The translations under genes and the position numbers were made by a program. A stretch of 64,000 nt of DNA from assembly GCA_035606665.1 (NCBI GenBank), contig DATNEY010000019.1, forward strand, positions 62,001 to 126,000, read 5' to 3'. The stretch comes from DASUGC01 sp035606665. Its GTDB lineage: Bacteria; Acidobacteriota; Vicinamibacteria; Vicinamibacterales; SCN-69-37. The first letter of the stretch is position 1. The number at the start of each line of letters is the position of its first letter. Below are positions 50,211-57,311 of this stretch, piece by piece. Below the pieces are notes generated by a model. It had not been told where the DNA came from, did not search any database, and saw nothing but the letters and a program-made list of their open reading frames with translations.

Positions 50211-50216
50211 TATACT
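50211..50216 (+). promoter_or_regulatory. -10 element TATACT of fabZ
   Basis: GGGAATTATACT lies 9 nt before the fabZ ATG. To its left (50154-50195) is a GC-rich palindromic stretch (GGCGGGCCCCGCC, CTACGGCGGGC). Confidence 0.45.
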
Positions 50217-50225
50217 TGTCCGCGC

Positions 50226-50696
50226 ATGACATCGCTGCAGCTTCCTCTCGACTACGCGGCCATCGAACGCATCCTTCCCCACCGCTACCCGTTTCTGCTG
50301 GTGGACCGGATCACAGAACTGGATACCGATCGGCGCATCGTCGGCGTGAAGAACGTATCAATGAACGAGCGGTTCCTGTGGCACGCTCCGGGCCAGGTTC
50401 CGGTCCTGCCAGCCACAATCCTCACCGAAGCCATCGCGCAGGTCGGCGCCATCCTGATCCTGTCCAAGCCTGAAAACCGCGAGAAGCTCATCTTCTTTAT
50501 GGGCATCGATCGCGTCCGCTACCGCCGCCCTGTTCGCGCCGGCGACGTCGTCCAGATCGAGGCCGTCGTCAAACGGCTCCGCAGCCGGATGGGTGTGCTG
50601 AGCGGCGCGGCGCGCGTGGACGGCAAGATTGTCTGCGACGGGACGATGACATTTGCGCTGGGACCCCGGGGGGCTGGAACCCAAGAGAACACATGA
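50226..50696 (+). CDS. fabZ: 3-hydroxyacyl-ACP dehydratase FabZ
   Basis: A 156-aa hot-dog-fold dehydratase of fatty-acid synthesis. The catalytic His is in LPHRYPFLLVDRI and the catalytic Glu in ILTEAIAQVGAIL. The central motif, usually of the form HFPGxPxMPGVL, reads HAPGQVPVLPATIL, a visible departure. It is a single gene away from fab or lpx genes. Its last residues (QENT) are encoded by one arm of an inverted repeat whose other arm encodes KENT at the end of the convergent permease gene. Confidence 0.85.
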   Translation: MTSLQLPLDYAAIERILPHRYPFLLVDRITELDTDRRIVGVKNVSMNERFLWHAPGQVPVLPATILTEAIAQVGAILILSKPENREKLIFFMGIDRVRYRRPVRAGDVVQIEAVVKRLRSRMGVLSGAARVDGKIVCDGTMTFALGPRGAGTQENT

Positions 50697-50773
50697 AAGA
50701 GTGAAGCCGGTGAAGAGGAGCTTGGTTTGCCCCAAGAGGACTTCATTGGCTTCAGTCCTTCATGTGTTCTCTT
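50683..50773. terminator. Long inverted repeat joining the ends of two convergent genes
   Basis: Perfect 15-bp arms AAGAGAACACATGAA (50683-50697) and its complement (50759-50773), with a second imperfect stem inside (GTGAAGCC/GGCTTCA) and a small CTTGG/CCAAG tip. The arms include both stop codons, so this is a likely bidirectional terminator. Confidence 0.8.
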
Positions 50774-51683
50774 TCTTGGACGCCGGTCCCACCACAAGCA
50801 CGCCGACGGCGATTAGGCCGGCGGCGACGAACATCCGCCAGCCCAGTGGCTCCCCCAGGACGATCGCGCCGAGCACGACCGCAATCACCGGATTGATATA
50901 GGTGTAGAGCGAGACGATCGCGACATCCATATGGCGGAGGGCGTACGAGTAGGCCGCGAACGCGACGATGGAACCGGCAAGCGTGAGGTAGGTGAAGGCA
51001 ACCGACGTCTTGGTGTTGAACGCGAGCCGGGCCCACTCGCCGTGCAGCGTGCCTGCCACCAGCATGAATATGCCGCCGAAAACCATCTGCATGGCGGCCG
51101 CTCCAAGAACGTCCGATGGCATCACGTGCCGGCGCGTGTAGGCCGACCCCACGGACCAGCCGGCGCACGCGAGCTGCACGGCGACGACTCCCCACACCAT
51201 CCCACGACGGGCTTCACCGCCAGCCATCAGGTCGGGCCACACCAACACGAGGATTCCGAGGAATCCAACTGAGAGGCCGATCCACTGGCGGGCGTGCAGC
51301 TGCTGTCCGCCGCTCACGGCGGCTTCGACGCTCACCATCCAGAACGGGCTCGTCGCGATCAACACGGCTGTCAGGCCGCTCGGCAACCACTGCGCGCCGA
51401 TGACGACACCGCTGTTCCCGAATCCGATCATGAAGAACCCGAGCACGGCCAGCGCCGGCCAGGACGCGACTGCCGGCAGACTCCGCCCGCGCAGCGCGAG
51501 GATGCCGGCCAGTCCAACGCCCGCGGCGATGTATCGGAGGCCACCCATGAGGAATGGCGGAATGGTCTCGAGCGCGACCTTGATCGCCATGTAGGTCGTG
51601 CCCCAGATAAGGCAGACCGCGATCCACGCGATCCACGCGCGTCGCGTGACCGTCGCCGATTGGGCGGTGGCAATAGCGCTCAC
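50760..51683 (-). CDS. EamA/DMT-superfamily inner-membrane permease
   Basis: A 307-aa protein with about ten membrane helices in two EamA repeats: WIAVCLIWGTTYMAIKVALE near the start and GVVAVQLACAGWSVGSAYTR in the second half. The family exports amino acids, nucleobases or other metabolites (RhaT/YdcZ-like); substrate cannot be read. It starts at a GTG overlapping the YhaM-like gene stop (GTGA), so the two are coupled. Confidence 0.85.
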   Translation of the reverse strand: MSAIATAQSATVTRRAWIAWIAVCLIWGTTYMAIKVALETIPPFLMGGLRYIAAGVGLAGILALRGRSLPAVASWPALAVLGFFMIGFGNSGVVIGAQWLPSGLTAVLIATSPFWMVSVEAAVSGGQQLHARQWIGLSVGFLGILVLVWPDLMAGGEARRGMVWGVVAVQLACAGWSVGSAYTRRHVMPSDVLGAAAMQMVFGGIFMLVAGTLHGEWARLAFNTKTSVAFTYLTLAGSIVAFAAYSYALRHMDVAIVSLYTYINPVIAVVLGAIVLGEPLGWRMFVAAGLIAVGVLVVGPASKKENT

Positions 51684-52639
51684 GACGGCCGCGGTTTCAG
51701 AAGCACCCGATCGAGGCGCTTGCTGTAGGCCGTGAATGGGCCGTCGGTGTCATCGTCAGCCACGATGCGGCGGAACTGGTTCAACGTCGCGTCGAGATTG
51801 TCGACCGTCGCCAGGATCAGCGCCTCGACGGTCATCGGCCTCACGGGTGAGCCCATCTCCAGCTCGCCGTGGTGCGACAGAACGAGGTGCTGGATCTCGA
51901 GCAGCGTGTCCGGCGAAACTTCCGGAAAGTTCTGCGCGGCCTCCCGCAGCATGCCGATACCAATCACGATGTGCCCGACGAGATTGCCTTCGACCGTGTA
52001 GTCGGTCGTGAGCTCGTACGAGAGCTCGCGCAGTTTGCCGATGTCGTGGAGTAACGTGCCTGCCACGAGCAGGTCGCGTTTCGCGCCGTACTGGTCGGCG
52101 AGAAACAGCGAGACCTCCATCATCTTCAGGATGTGCTCGAGCAGGCCGCTGCGGTATGCATGGTGCACATTCCGCGCGGCCGGCCAGATGCGCAGCCGAT
52201 CCTTGTTGCCCTCGACGATGGCGTGGAGCAGCGCGCGCAAGGCGGGATCAGAAACACTTTCAAGGCGGCCTTGCAGTTCGGCCCACATGTCGTCGATCGA
52301 CCGGGCGGAAGACCGGATGCAGTCCTCCTCGCGGAAGCCGTCCGCGGCATCCCGGTCTTTCATCACCCGGCGGATCTTGTCGAGGATGAGCTCCGTGCGG
52401 CCCTGATACGTGTTGCTGCGGCCCTGGACCTTCACGAACTCGCCGGCTTCGAACTCCAGTTTGACCGTGTCGACGTCCTGGAAGACCTTCGCGGCGATCT
52501 CACCGGAAGCGTCCTGCAGCGCGAGCGCCAGGAACTCCGTCCCGCTGCGGCCTGTGCGCAGCTCTTTCCGCGAGCAAAGGTAAAACCCCCACCCGGTGAT
52601 GTTGCTTGAAAGTTCGGCGATCTTCGGGAGTCTGGCCAT
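51680..52639 (-). CDS. YhaM-like 3'-5' exoribonuclease (OB fold + HD domain)
   Basis: A 319-aa protein from the ATG at MARLPKIAELS; the frame extends 51 nt further into the previous gene. An N-terminal OB-fold (about 10-95: TEFLALALQDASGEIAAKVF, VQGRSNTYQGR) is followed by an HD phosphohydrolase domain (HHAYRSGLLEHIL, GTLLHDIGKLRELSY, LVLSHHGELEMGSP). This order matches YhaM/CBF1-type 3'-5' exonucleases that act on RNA and single-stranded DNA. It sits 5 nt after the SDR gene and overlaps the permease gene, forming a three-gene minus-strand operon. Confidence 0.82.
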   Translation of the reverse strand: MARLPKIAELSSNITGWGFYLCSRKELRTGRSGTEFLALALQDASGEIAAKVFQDVDTVKLEFEAGEFVKVQGRSNTYQGRTELILDKIRRVMKDRDAADGFREEDCIRSSARSIDDMWAELQGRLESVSDPALRALLHAIVEGNKDRLRIWPAARNVHHAYRSGLLEHILKMMEVSLFLADQYGAKRDLLVAGTLLHDIGKLRELSYELTTDYTVEGNLVGHIVIGIGMLREAAQNFPEVSPDTLLEIQHLVLSHHGELEMGSPVRPMTVEALILATVDNLDATLNQFRRIVADDDTDGPFTAYSKRLDRVLLKPRPS

Positions 52640-52644
52640 TGGGA

Positions 52645-53445
52645 TCAGCGTGGAAGCGACAGGAAGTTGTATGGGCCGCTGCCAAGCCACTGGCCGCCGT
52701 CCACGGTGAGCACGTCTCCAGTGATGTACGACGCATGTGGTGAGACCAGGAACGAGACCGCGTCCGCGATCTCATCTGCCCTGCCCCATCTTCCGAGCGG
52801 AACGCCGTTCGTGATGGCGGCGACGCTCGCATCGGATGACCACAGCTGCTTCGCGGCGCCGGGCGACTCGATCGGCCCCGGCGCGATCGCGTTGACCCGA
52901 ATCCCGTGGCGCGCCCATTCCACCGCGAGTGTCTGTGTCATCGCCATCACACCAGCCTTCGCGGATGCCGAATGAATCGTGCCGGCACTGCCGGTCCAGG
53001 CATAGTTGGCCAGAATCGAGACGATCGATCCCCCGCCGCCGCGCTCGATGAGGTGACGCCCCACCGCACGAGAGCAGTAGAAGCTGCCGTTCAGGACGAT
53101 GTTGATGACGGCGTTCCAGCCGTTCGGGCTGAGATCCTCGGCGCGGCAGATGAAGTTGCCGGCGGCGTTGTTGATCAGGATGTCGACGCGGCCGGTCTGA
53201 CTGACGACGTCGGCGACCATGGCATCGACCTGCGCCGGGTCGCGGATATCGGCGCCGATAGCAATCGCACGTATCTTGTCCGCGGCCAGCGCGTCCAGTC
53301 CGGCAGCGAGATGTTCCTTGTTGCGGCTCGCAATCGCGACGGCCGCACCGAGCTTCCCGAGCGCCCGCGCGATCGCGAGACCAATGCCCGTGCCGCCGCC
53401 CGTCACGAGTGCGGTCTGTCCCTGCAGCACCGGCGTCGCAAACAT
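52645..53445 (-). CDS. SDR oxidoreductase, 2,4-dienoyl-CoA reductase-like
   Basis: A 266-aa short-chain dehydrogenase from the ATG (an in-frame TTG three codons earlier is possible). Cofactor motif TGGGTGIG, NNAAGNF, and a catalytic region HSASAKAGVMAMTQTLAVEW in which the usual Tyr of YXXXK is absent. That change, with NFICRAEDLSPNGWNAVI and VNAIAPGPIE, is characteristic of 2,4-dienoyl-CoA reductases (DECR/PDCR group) of unsaturated fatty-acid oxidation. The substrate is inferred from this pattern. First gene of a minus-strand operon. Confidence 0.78.
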   Translation of the reverse strand: MFATPVLQGQTALVTGGGTGIGLAIARALGKLGAAVAIASRNKEHLAAGLDALAADKIRAIAIGADIRDPAQVDAMVADVVSQTGRVDILINNAAGNFICRAEDLSPNGWNAVINIVLNGSFYCSRAVGRHLIERGGGGSIVSILANYAWTGSAGTIHSASAKAGVMAMTQTLAVEWARHGIRVNAIAPGPIESPGAAKQLWSSDASVAAITNGVPLGRWGRADEIADAVSFLVSPHASYITGDVLTVDGGQWLGSGPYNFLSLPR

Positions 53446-53477
53446 AAACCGCAAGTGTACATCGTCGATGCGTGCGC

Positions 53478-53483
53478 TAAGAT
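53478..53483 (+). promoter_or_regulatory. -10-like TAAGAT, leaderless-type promoter
   Basis: GCTAAGAT ends 8 nt before the ATG at 53492, the same arrangement as at 12761 and 47234. No Shine-Dalgarno is visible. Confidence 0.45.
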
Positions 53484-53491
53484 CCCGTTAC

Positions 53492-54043
53492 ATGGCGCAG
53501 AGAATCGCTGCGATTGTGATCGTCATCGGTACGGCGTGCCTGGCGTCTGGCTGTCAGAGCCAGTCTTCGTCTGAAGTCACGGTACCGCCGGGTCAGACTG
53601 CAGGCGCGCAGAGCGTGCCTCCGCCGGCGCCGGGACCGGATCCACGGTTTCTCGCGGCCGATCTGCCGCTGCTCCCTGAGGGCGTCGATCGCGGAGTGAT
53701 GCCGCTGCCGGTGGTCCGCGCCGCGTATGAATTCGCCGCGCGCCATCCGGAGGTCATGAACTACATGCCCTGCTTCTGCGGGTGCGAGCGCGCCGGACAC
53801 AAGGGCAACCACGATTGTTTCGTGTCGAAGCGCGAAGGGACAAAGATTGCCGGATGGGAGCCTCACGGTCTCGTTTGTGAGATCTGCCTGCTGGTCGCCC
53901 AGCAGGCACAGCAGATGCACAATTCCGGCGCATCGCTCACCGCCATCCGTTCCGCCATCGAACAGAAGTACGCGACGATCGCCTTCGAGCGCGGCAACCA
54001 CACGCCCACGCCCCCGCCGCCAGGCACCAAGTCCGGCGGCTAG
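53492..54043 (+). CDS. PCYCGC-motif lipoprotein
   Basis: A 183-aa protein; I use the ATG that gives a lipoprotein signal (ACLASGC, lipidated Cys near residue 21) although the frame opens upstream. The mature part has YMPCFCGCERAGHKGNHDCF, the Cys-rich core of the PCYCGC family, plus a second CXXC (LVCEICLLVAQQ) that could complete a metal site. The family is exported and lipid-anchored; it is thought to bind metal, but its role is not established. The Pro-rich ends (PPPAPGPDP, TPTPPPPG) look like flexible linkers. Confidence 0.8.
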   Translation: MAQRIAAIVIVIGTACLASGCQSQSSSEVTVPPGQTAGAQSVPPPAPGPDPRFLAADLPLLPEGVDRGVMPLPVVRAAYEFAARHPEVMNYMPCFCGCERAGHKGNHDCFVSKREGTKIAGWEPHGLVCEICLLVAQQAQQMHNSGASLTAIRSAIEQKYATIAFERGNHTPTPPPPGTKSGG

Positions 54044-54047
54044 CAGA

Positions 54048-54082
54048 CTTGTGTCTTGCAGCTTGCGAGTTGTTAGTTGAAA
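54048..54082. repeat. Heptanucleotide tandem repeat (CTTGCAG-like), five units
   Basis: In-phase units CTTGTGT, CTTGCAG, CTTGCGA, GTTGTTA, GTTGAAA. The predicted TTG start codon of the histidine kinase (54077) lies inside the last unit. Confidence 0.75.
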
Positions 54083-55606
54083 GACGATCTTCCAGCGCTG
54101 GAAGACACCTTCGCCCGTCTCTTTGACGCGCTTCACGAGGGCGTCTACGTCGGTCTGCTCGGCCCGTCAGGATCGACAACCGTCGCCGCGAATCCGTACC
54201 TCCGGCTCATGTTCGGCTGGCCCGAGGACACCCTCGTCGCCGACGTTCGCCCCATCGACCAGGAGCGCTTCATCGATGACGAGGCGAGGACCGAATTCCT
54301 GGGCCGTCTGAAGCAGGACGGACAGGTGCAGGCATATCTGCTGCGGCTGCGACGCATCGACGGATCGGGAATCTGGGTCGAAGCCACTGCGCGGGCGGAT
54401 CGCCTGCAGTCCGGGCGCGGGCATCGCATCGAAGCCGTCATGCGCGACGTCTCGGAGCGCAAGCGGTTGCAGGATCAGACTCGCGACGTCTATCAACAGC
54501 TGCTCCAGGCGGAGAAACTCGCGTCGCTTGGCCAGACGATGTCCGGCGTCGCGCACGAGCTCAACAATCCGCTCGCAACGATCCTTGCCTGCGCGGAACG
54601 ATTGGCCGCGCGCGATCTCGACGAGCGCACGCGCCGCGATCTCGACGCCATCCACAACGCGGCCGAGCGCGCGGCGCGGATCGTTCGCAACCTGCAGACG
54701 TTCGCGCGCAAGCGGCACACGACGCGAACCACGGTCGAACTGAACCAGATCGTCAGGGAAACGCTGGCGCTTCGAGCGCACGAACAGCGCGTCGCCAACG
54801 TGCGCATCATCGACGGGCTGGCCGCCGGGCTGCCGCCGGTCTTCGCCGATCCACACCAGATCCAGCAGATCCTGCTGAACCTCATCATCAACGCCGAACA
54901 AGCCATGCTCGCTGCCCACGGCCGTGGAGCGCTGACGCTCAGAAGCTGGCAGGATCCCGAGCGCGATGCCATCGTCCTCGAGGTGAGCGATGACGGTCCC
55001 GGCGTGCCCGAGGACCTGCAAGGTAAGGTTTTCGATCCGTTCTTCACGACAAAGGCCGTCGGCAAAGGCACCGGCCTTGGACTGAGTGTCGCGTACGCGA
55101 TCGCCCAGGAGCATGGCGGCCGTTTGACGCTCAGGCCGGGCATGGAACGAGGCGCAGCGTTTCTACTCGAGTTGCCGGTGGGCGGCAGCTCAATCCGCGT
55201 CGCCGAGGCGATTCCCGCGACCACGGCACCCGCGGTACCGCCGGGCGCGAGGGCGCTCGTCGTCGAAGACGAACGCGCGCTCGGTGAGGCCGTGGCCGCG
55301 ACACTGATTGATGAGGGGTTTCGCGTCGATCGCGCGGAGAACGGTGAAGAAGCGCTGGCACGCGTGCGCCAGCAGCACTACGACGTCATCATCTGCGATC
55401 TGAAGATGCCGAAGGTGGACGGCATGGCCTTCTTCGGGGAGCTCTCGAAGTCGATGCCCAACGTCGCAAAGCGCCTGGTCTTCGTCACGGGCGACGTTGC
55501 CGGGTCGGACGCCGAGCGCTTCCTCGAAGAAAGCGGCTGCCGCTGGATCGCGAAGCCGTTCAGGCTGCGGGATCTGGTGAGAGTCGCAAGGGAAACGCTG
55601 GGCTGA
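54077..55606 (+). CDS. Hybrid sensor histidine kinase (PAS-HisKA-HATPase-receiver), soluble
   Basis: A 509-aa protein from a TTG, the earliest start after a stop codon. A PAS domain (about 10-130) comes first. The dimerisation box VAHELNNPLATIL follows (His near 160), then a HATPase_c domain (NLIINAEQAM, DDGPGVPEDL, FFTTKAVGKGTGLGLSVAYA) and a C-terminal receiver with ICDLKMPKVDG (Asp near 441) and a Lys in WIAKPF. No membrane helix, so it should sense a cytosolic signal. The fused receiver has no output domain, so phosphate must pass to another protein. Confidence 0.88.
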   Translation: MKDDLPALEDTFARLFDALHEGVYVGLLGPSGSTTVAANPYLRLMFGWPEDTLVADVRPIDQERFIDDEARTEFLGRLKQDGQVQAYLLRLRRIDGSGIWVEATARADRLQSGRGHRIEAVMRDVSERKRLQDQTRDVYQQLLQAEKLASLGQTMSGVAHELNNPLATILACAERLAARDLDERTRRDLDAIHNAAERAARIVRNLQTFARKRHTTRTTVELNQIVRETLALRAHEQRVANVRIIDGLAAGLPPVFADPHQIQQILLNLIINAEQAMLAAHGRGALTLRSWQDPERDAIVLEVSDDGPGVPEDLQGKVFDPFFTTKAVGKGTGLGLSVAYAIAQEHGGRLTLRPGMERGAAFLLELPVGGSSIRVAEAIPATTAPAVPPGARALVVEDERALGEAVAATLIDEGFRVDRAENGEEALARVRQQHYDVIICDLKMPKVDGMAFFGELSKSMPNVAKRLVFVTGDVAGSDAERFLEESGCRWIAKPFRLRDLVRVARETLG

Positions 55607-55615
55607 AAAGAAAAT

Positions 55616-55635
55616 CGGCGGGCCAAGGCCCGCCG
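55616..55635. terminator. GC-rich hairpin between convergent genes
   Basis: Perfect 9-bp stem CGGCGGGCC / GGCCCGCCG with an AA loop, preceded by AAAAGAAAAT and followed by CTCTT. It lies between the stops of the kinase gene (+) and the sigma-factor gene (-). Confidence 0.7.
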
Positions 55636-55639
55636 ACTC

Positions 55640-55660
55640 TTCGATCTTCGAACTTCGAAC
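55640..55660. repeat. Heptanucleotide repeat (TTCGAAC), three units
   Basis: TTCGATC, TTCGAAC, TTCGAAC in phase, then a diverged TTGCCTA that enters the sigma-factor stop region. Confidence 0.7.
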
Positions 55661-55664
55661 TTGC

Positions 55665-56507
55665 CTAAGCGACTTGCCGCAGACGCCGGCGTTCCGGCAT
55701 CGCCTGACGACGGGCGGCGACGCGTGGAGCCACGCGCCTCGGCGCCGGCTGTGCCACTGGCTGAGCTGCAACCTTGCGCACCGTGGTGCGGTTCACAGCC
55801 GCGCCTGCCAGCGCCTGCTTCAGCCGCAGGATCGCCCGGGCGTGGAGCTGTGACACGCGCGATTCGTTGACACCAATCGCCGTGCCAATCTGTTTCATCG
55901 TCGCTTCTTCGAAGTAGTAAAGGGTGATGATGCGGCGCTCGCGCTCCGGCAGCGACGCCAGGGCTTCGCGCACGCGATCGCGGGTCTCGCCCTGCTCGAA
56001 CAGCCGGTGCGGCGAAAGCGGCTCACTTGGCACCAGCACGGCGGGCAGAGTCGCGGCGTCGATCGTCTCGATGTTCGCCATGGGCGACGTCGATTCGATC
56101 GTCGTGATTCTGAGGATCGTGCGCTCGAGGCGCTGCACGTCGGCGCCGACGCGCTGGGCGAGATCGGCAAGCGACGGTTCGGCACCGAGCTCGCGGCGGA
56201 GCTGCTCCCGCGCGGCTTCGAGCTCACGGCGAACGCGTCGCACCCCGCGGGGCCACGCGTCGCGGCGGAGCGCGTCAATCATCGCGCCGCGGACTCGGCG
56301 CTCCGCGAATGTCTCGAACTTGATCCCGCGACCTGCATCGAAGCGGTTCGCCGCATCGATGAGACCCAGGACACCGTCCTGCACGAGATCCCCGAGGTCA
56401 ATGGAGTGAGGCATCGTGGAGGCCATGCGCCTCGCGAGCGACTCAACGAACGGCAAGGAAGCCGCCACTCGATCTTGCTGATGGTCGGCCAACGGCACTC
56501 GCAGCAT
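55665..56507 (-). CDS. Sigma-70 family factor of the FliA/WhiG (sigma-28) group
   Basis: A 280-aa protein from the ATG placed 5 nt after GGAGG (an adjacent GTG is also possible). Region 2 has DLVQDGVLGLIDAANRFD and FETFAERRVRGAMIDALRRD, the sigma-28 form; region 3 has LGAEPSLADLAQRVG; region 4 has LASLPERERRIITLYYFEE and NESRVSQLHARAI. The RGAMIDALR/ESRVSQ combination points to FliA/WhiG, but no flagellar or anti-sigma (FlgM) gene is nearby. The last 45 or so residues form an Ala/Arg/Pro-rich tail not typical of the family. Confidence 0.82.
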   Translation of the reverse strand: MLRVPLADHQQDRVAASLPFVESLARRMASTMPHSIDLGDLVQDGVLGLIDAANRFDAGRGIKFETFAERRVRGAMIDALRRDAWPRGVRRVRRELEAAREQLRRELGAEPSLADLAQRVGADVQRLERTILRITTIESTSPMANIETIDAATLPAVLVPSEPLSPHRLFEQGETRDRVREALASLPERERRIITLYYFEEATMKQIGTAIGVNESRVSQLHARAILRLKQALAGAAVNRTTVRKVAAQPVAQPAPRRVAPRVAARRQAMPERRRLRQVA

Positions 56508-56738
56508 CACACCCTCCAGATACCCGGGCCGATCCCGGAGCCAGACCCAATCGCAACTCAGGTACCAGCTTCGTAAGGGAAGAAACAGCGAAAGACTGCC
56601 TCCGCCAACAGTTCTAGTTAAGTCCTTGTTTATCTATGGCTTACGGTAAATTGACGGCATGTAAAGCACCGGGAAACGCTGTGCTAGTATCGTCAAAATC
56701 TTGGCGTTGATTTCAGGTCTGTCAGCGAATTGGCAATT

Positions 56739-56990
56739 TCACTTGCGAGAATTGGAGTTGGAGGCCAGGGCCTGCCGCAGCCGTTGGGCGGTGGTGATGG
56801 CTTCCAGCGTGCCGCTGACGACCAGGCTCGCCCGGACTTTGTTGGCGTCGTCGCCGAGGCGGTGTTCGAGCAGCTCGGCGTTCGCGAGGATGACGCCGAG
56901 CTGGTTGTTGAGCCCGTGGAGTAGTGCGGAAATCTCCGTCAGGCCCGTATCGGCAAGAGACCGGCCCGAAGGCGCGGCTTCAGGCGCCAC
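56739..56990 (-). CDS. Small stand-alone DHp-like (HisKA-type) domain protein
   Basis: An 83-aa frame from a GTG that overlaps the end of the HTH gene by 11 nt. Most of it resembles a histidine-kinase dimerisation helix: ISALLHGLNNQLGVILANAE with candidate phospho-His at 25, then ELLEHRLGDDANKVRASLVV and a second helix (TLEAITTAQRLRQALA). There is no ATPase domain. It could be a phosphotransfer or decoy protein serving the divergent NtrC-type regulator, or the remnant of a longer kinase. The open frame extends 129 nt upstream, but that part overlaps the HTH gene in another frame and is not protein-like. Confidence 0.55.
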   Translation of the reverse strand: MAPEAAPSGRSLADTGLTEISALLHGLNNQLGVILANAELLEHRLGDDANKVRASLVVSGTLEAITTAQRLRQALASNSNSRK

Positions 56991-57198
56991 GGCTGAGCTG
57001 GGGAAGTTCGTGGGTGGTTTCCACGGTGGCTTCACCGTCGGGATCCCGCCACAGCGTGTCCTCGAAGATTCGCACGGACCCGCCCGCCGTTCGGACGTAC
57101 TGGATCTTGCCGCTGGCAATCCAGTTGTAGATCGTCCGTCGGCTCACGCCCACCAGTTCACACGCTCTCGGAATGGAGACTGTCTTGCGGTCCAGCAT
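56980..57198 (-). CDS. Small excisionase/MerR-type helix-turn-helix protein
   Basis: A 72-aa protein starting at MLDRKTVSIPRACELVGVSR (another in-frame ATG lies 30 nt upstream). The helix-turn-helix reads IPRACELVGVSRRTIYNWIA, followed by a wing (KIQYVRTAGGSVRIFEDTLW), as in DNA-binding domains of the excisionase family. It is divergent from the NtrC-type regulator and overlaps the DHp-like gene, so it may control this small locus. No integrase or phage gene is nearby, so a recombination role is unlikely. Confidence 0.75.
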   Translation of the reverse strand: MLDRKTVSIPRACELVGVSRRTIYNWIASGKIQYVRTAGGSVRIFEDTLWRDPDGEATVETTHELPQLSRGA

Positions 57199-57311
57199 TG
57201 TTGAATGTCCCGGTCTTGTCCGCCCCATGGCGGGTCTCCGGGCCCCTGTTTGCGTTCGCCCGAACCTATCGGTCTGCGGGAAACCAGACTTTAGATTGAG
57301 GTTACATACCT

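Noticed and set aside
56728..56746. A sigma-54-like site TTGGCA...TTGC near the NtrC-type regulator
   Set aside because: The GG to GC spacing is one base too long and it points into the antisense of the DHp-like gene.
56980..57198. Excisionase-like HTH as evidence of a prophage or integrative element
   Set aside because: No integrase, attachment-site repeat, phage structural gene or composition shift is visible nearby; such HTH domains are common in ordinary regulators.
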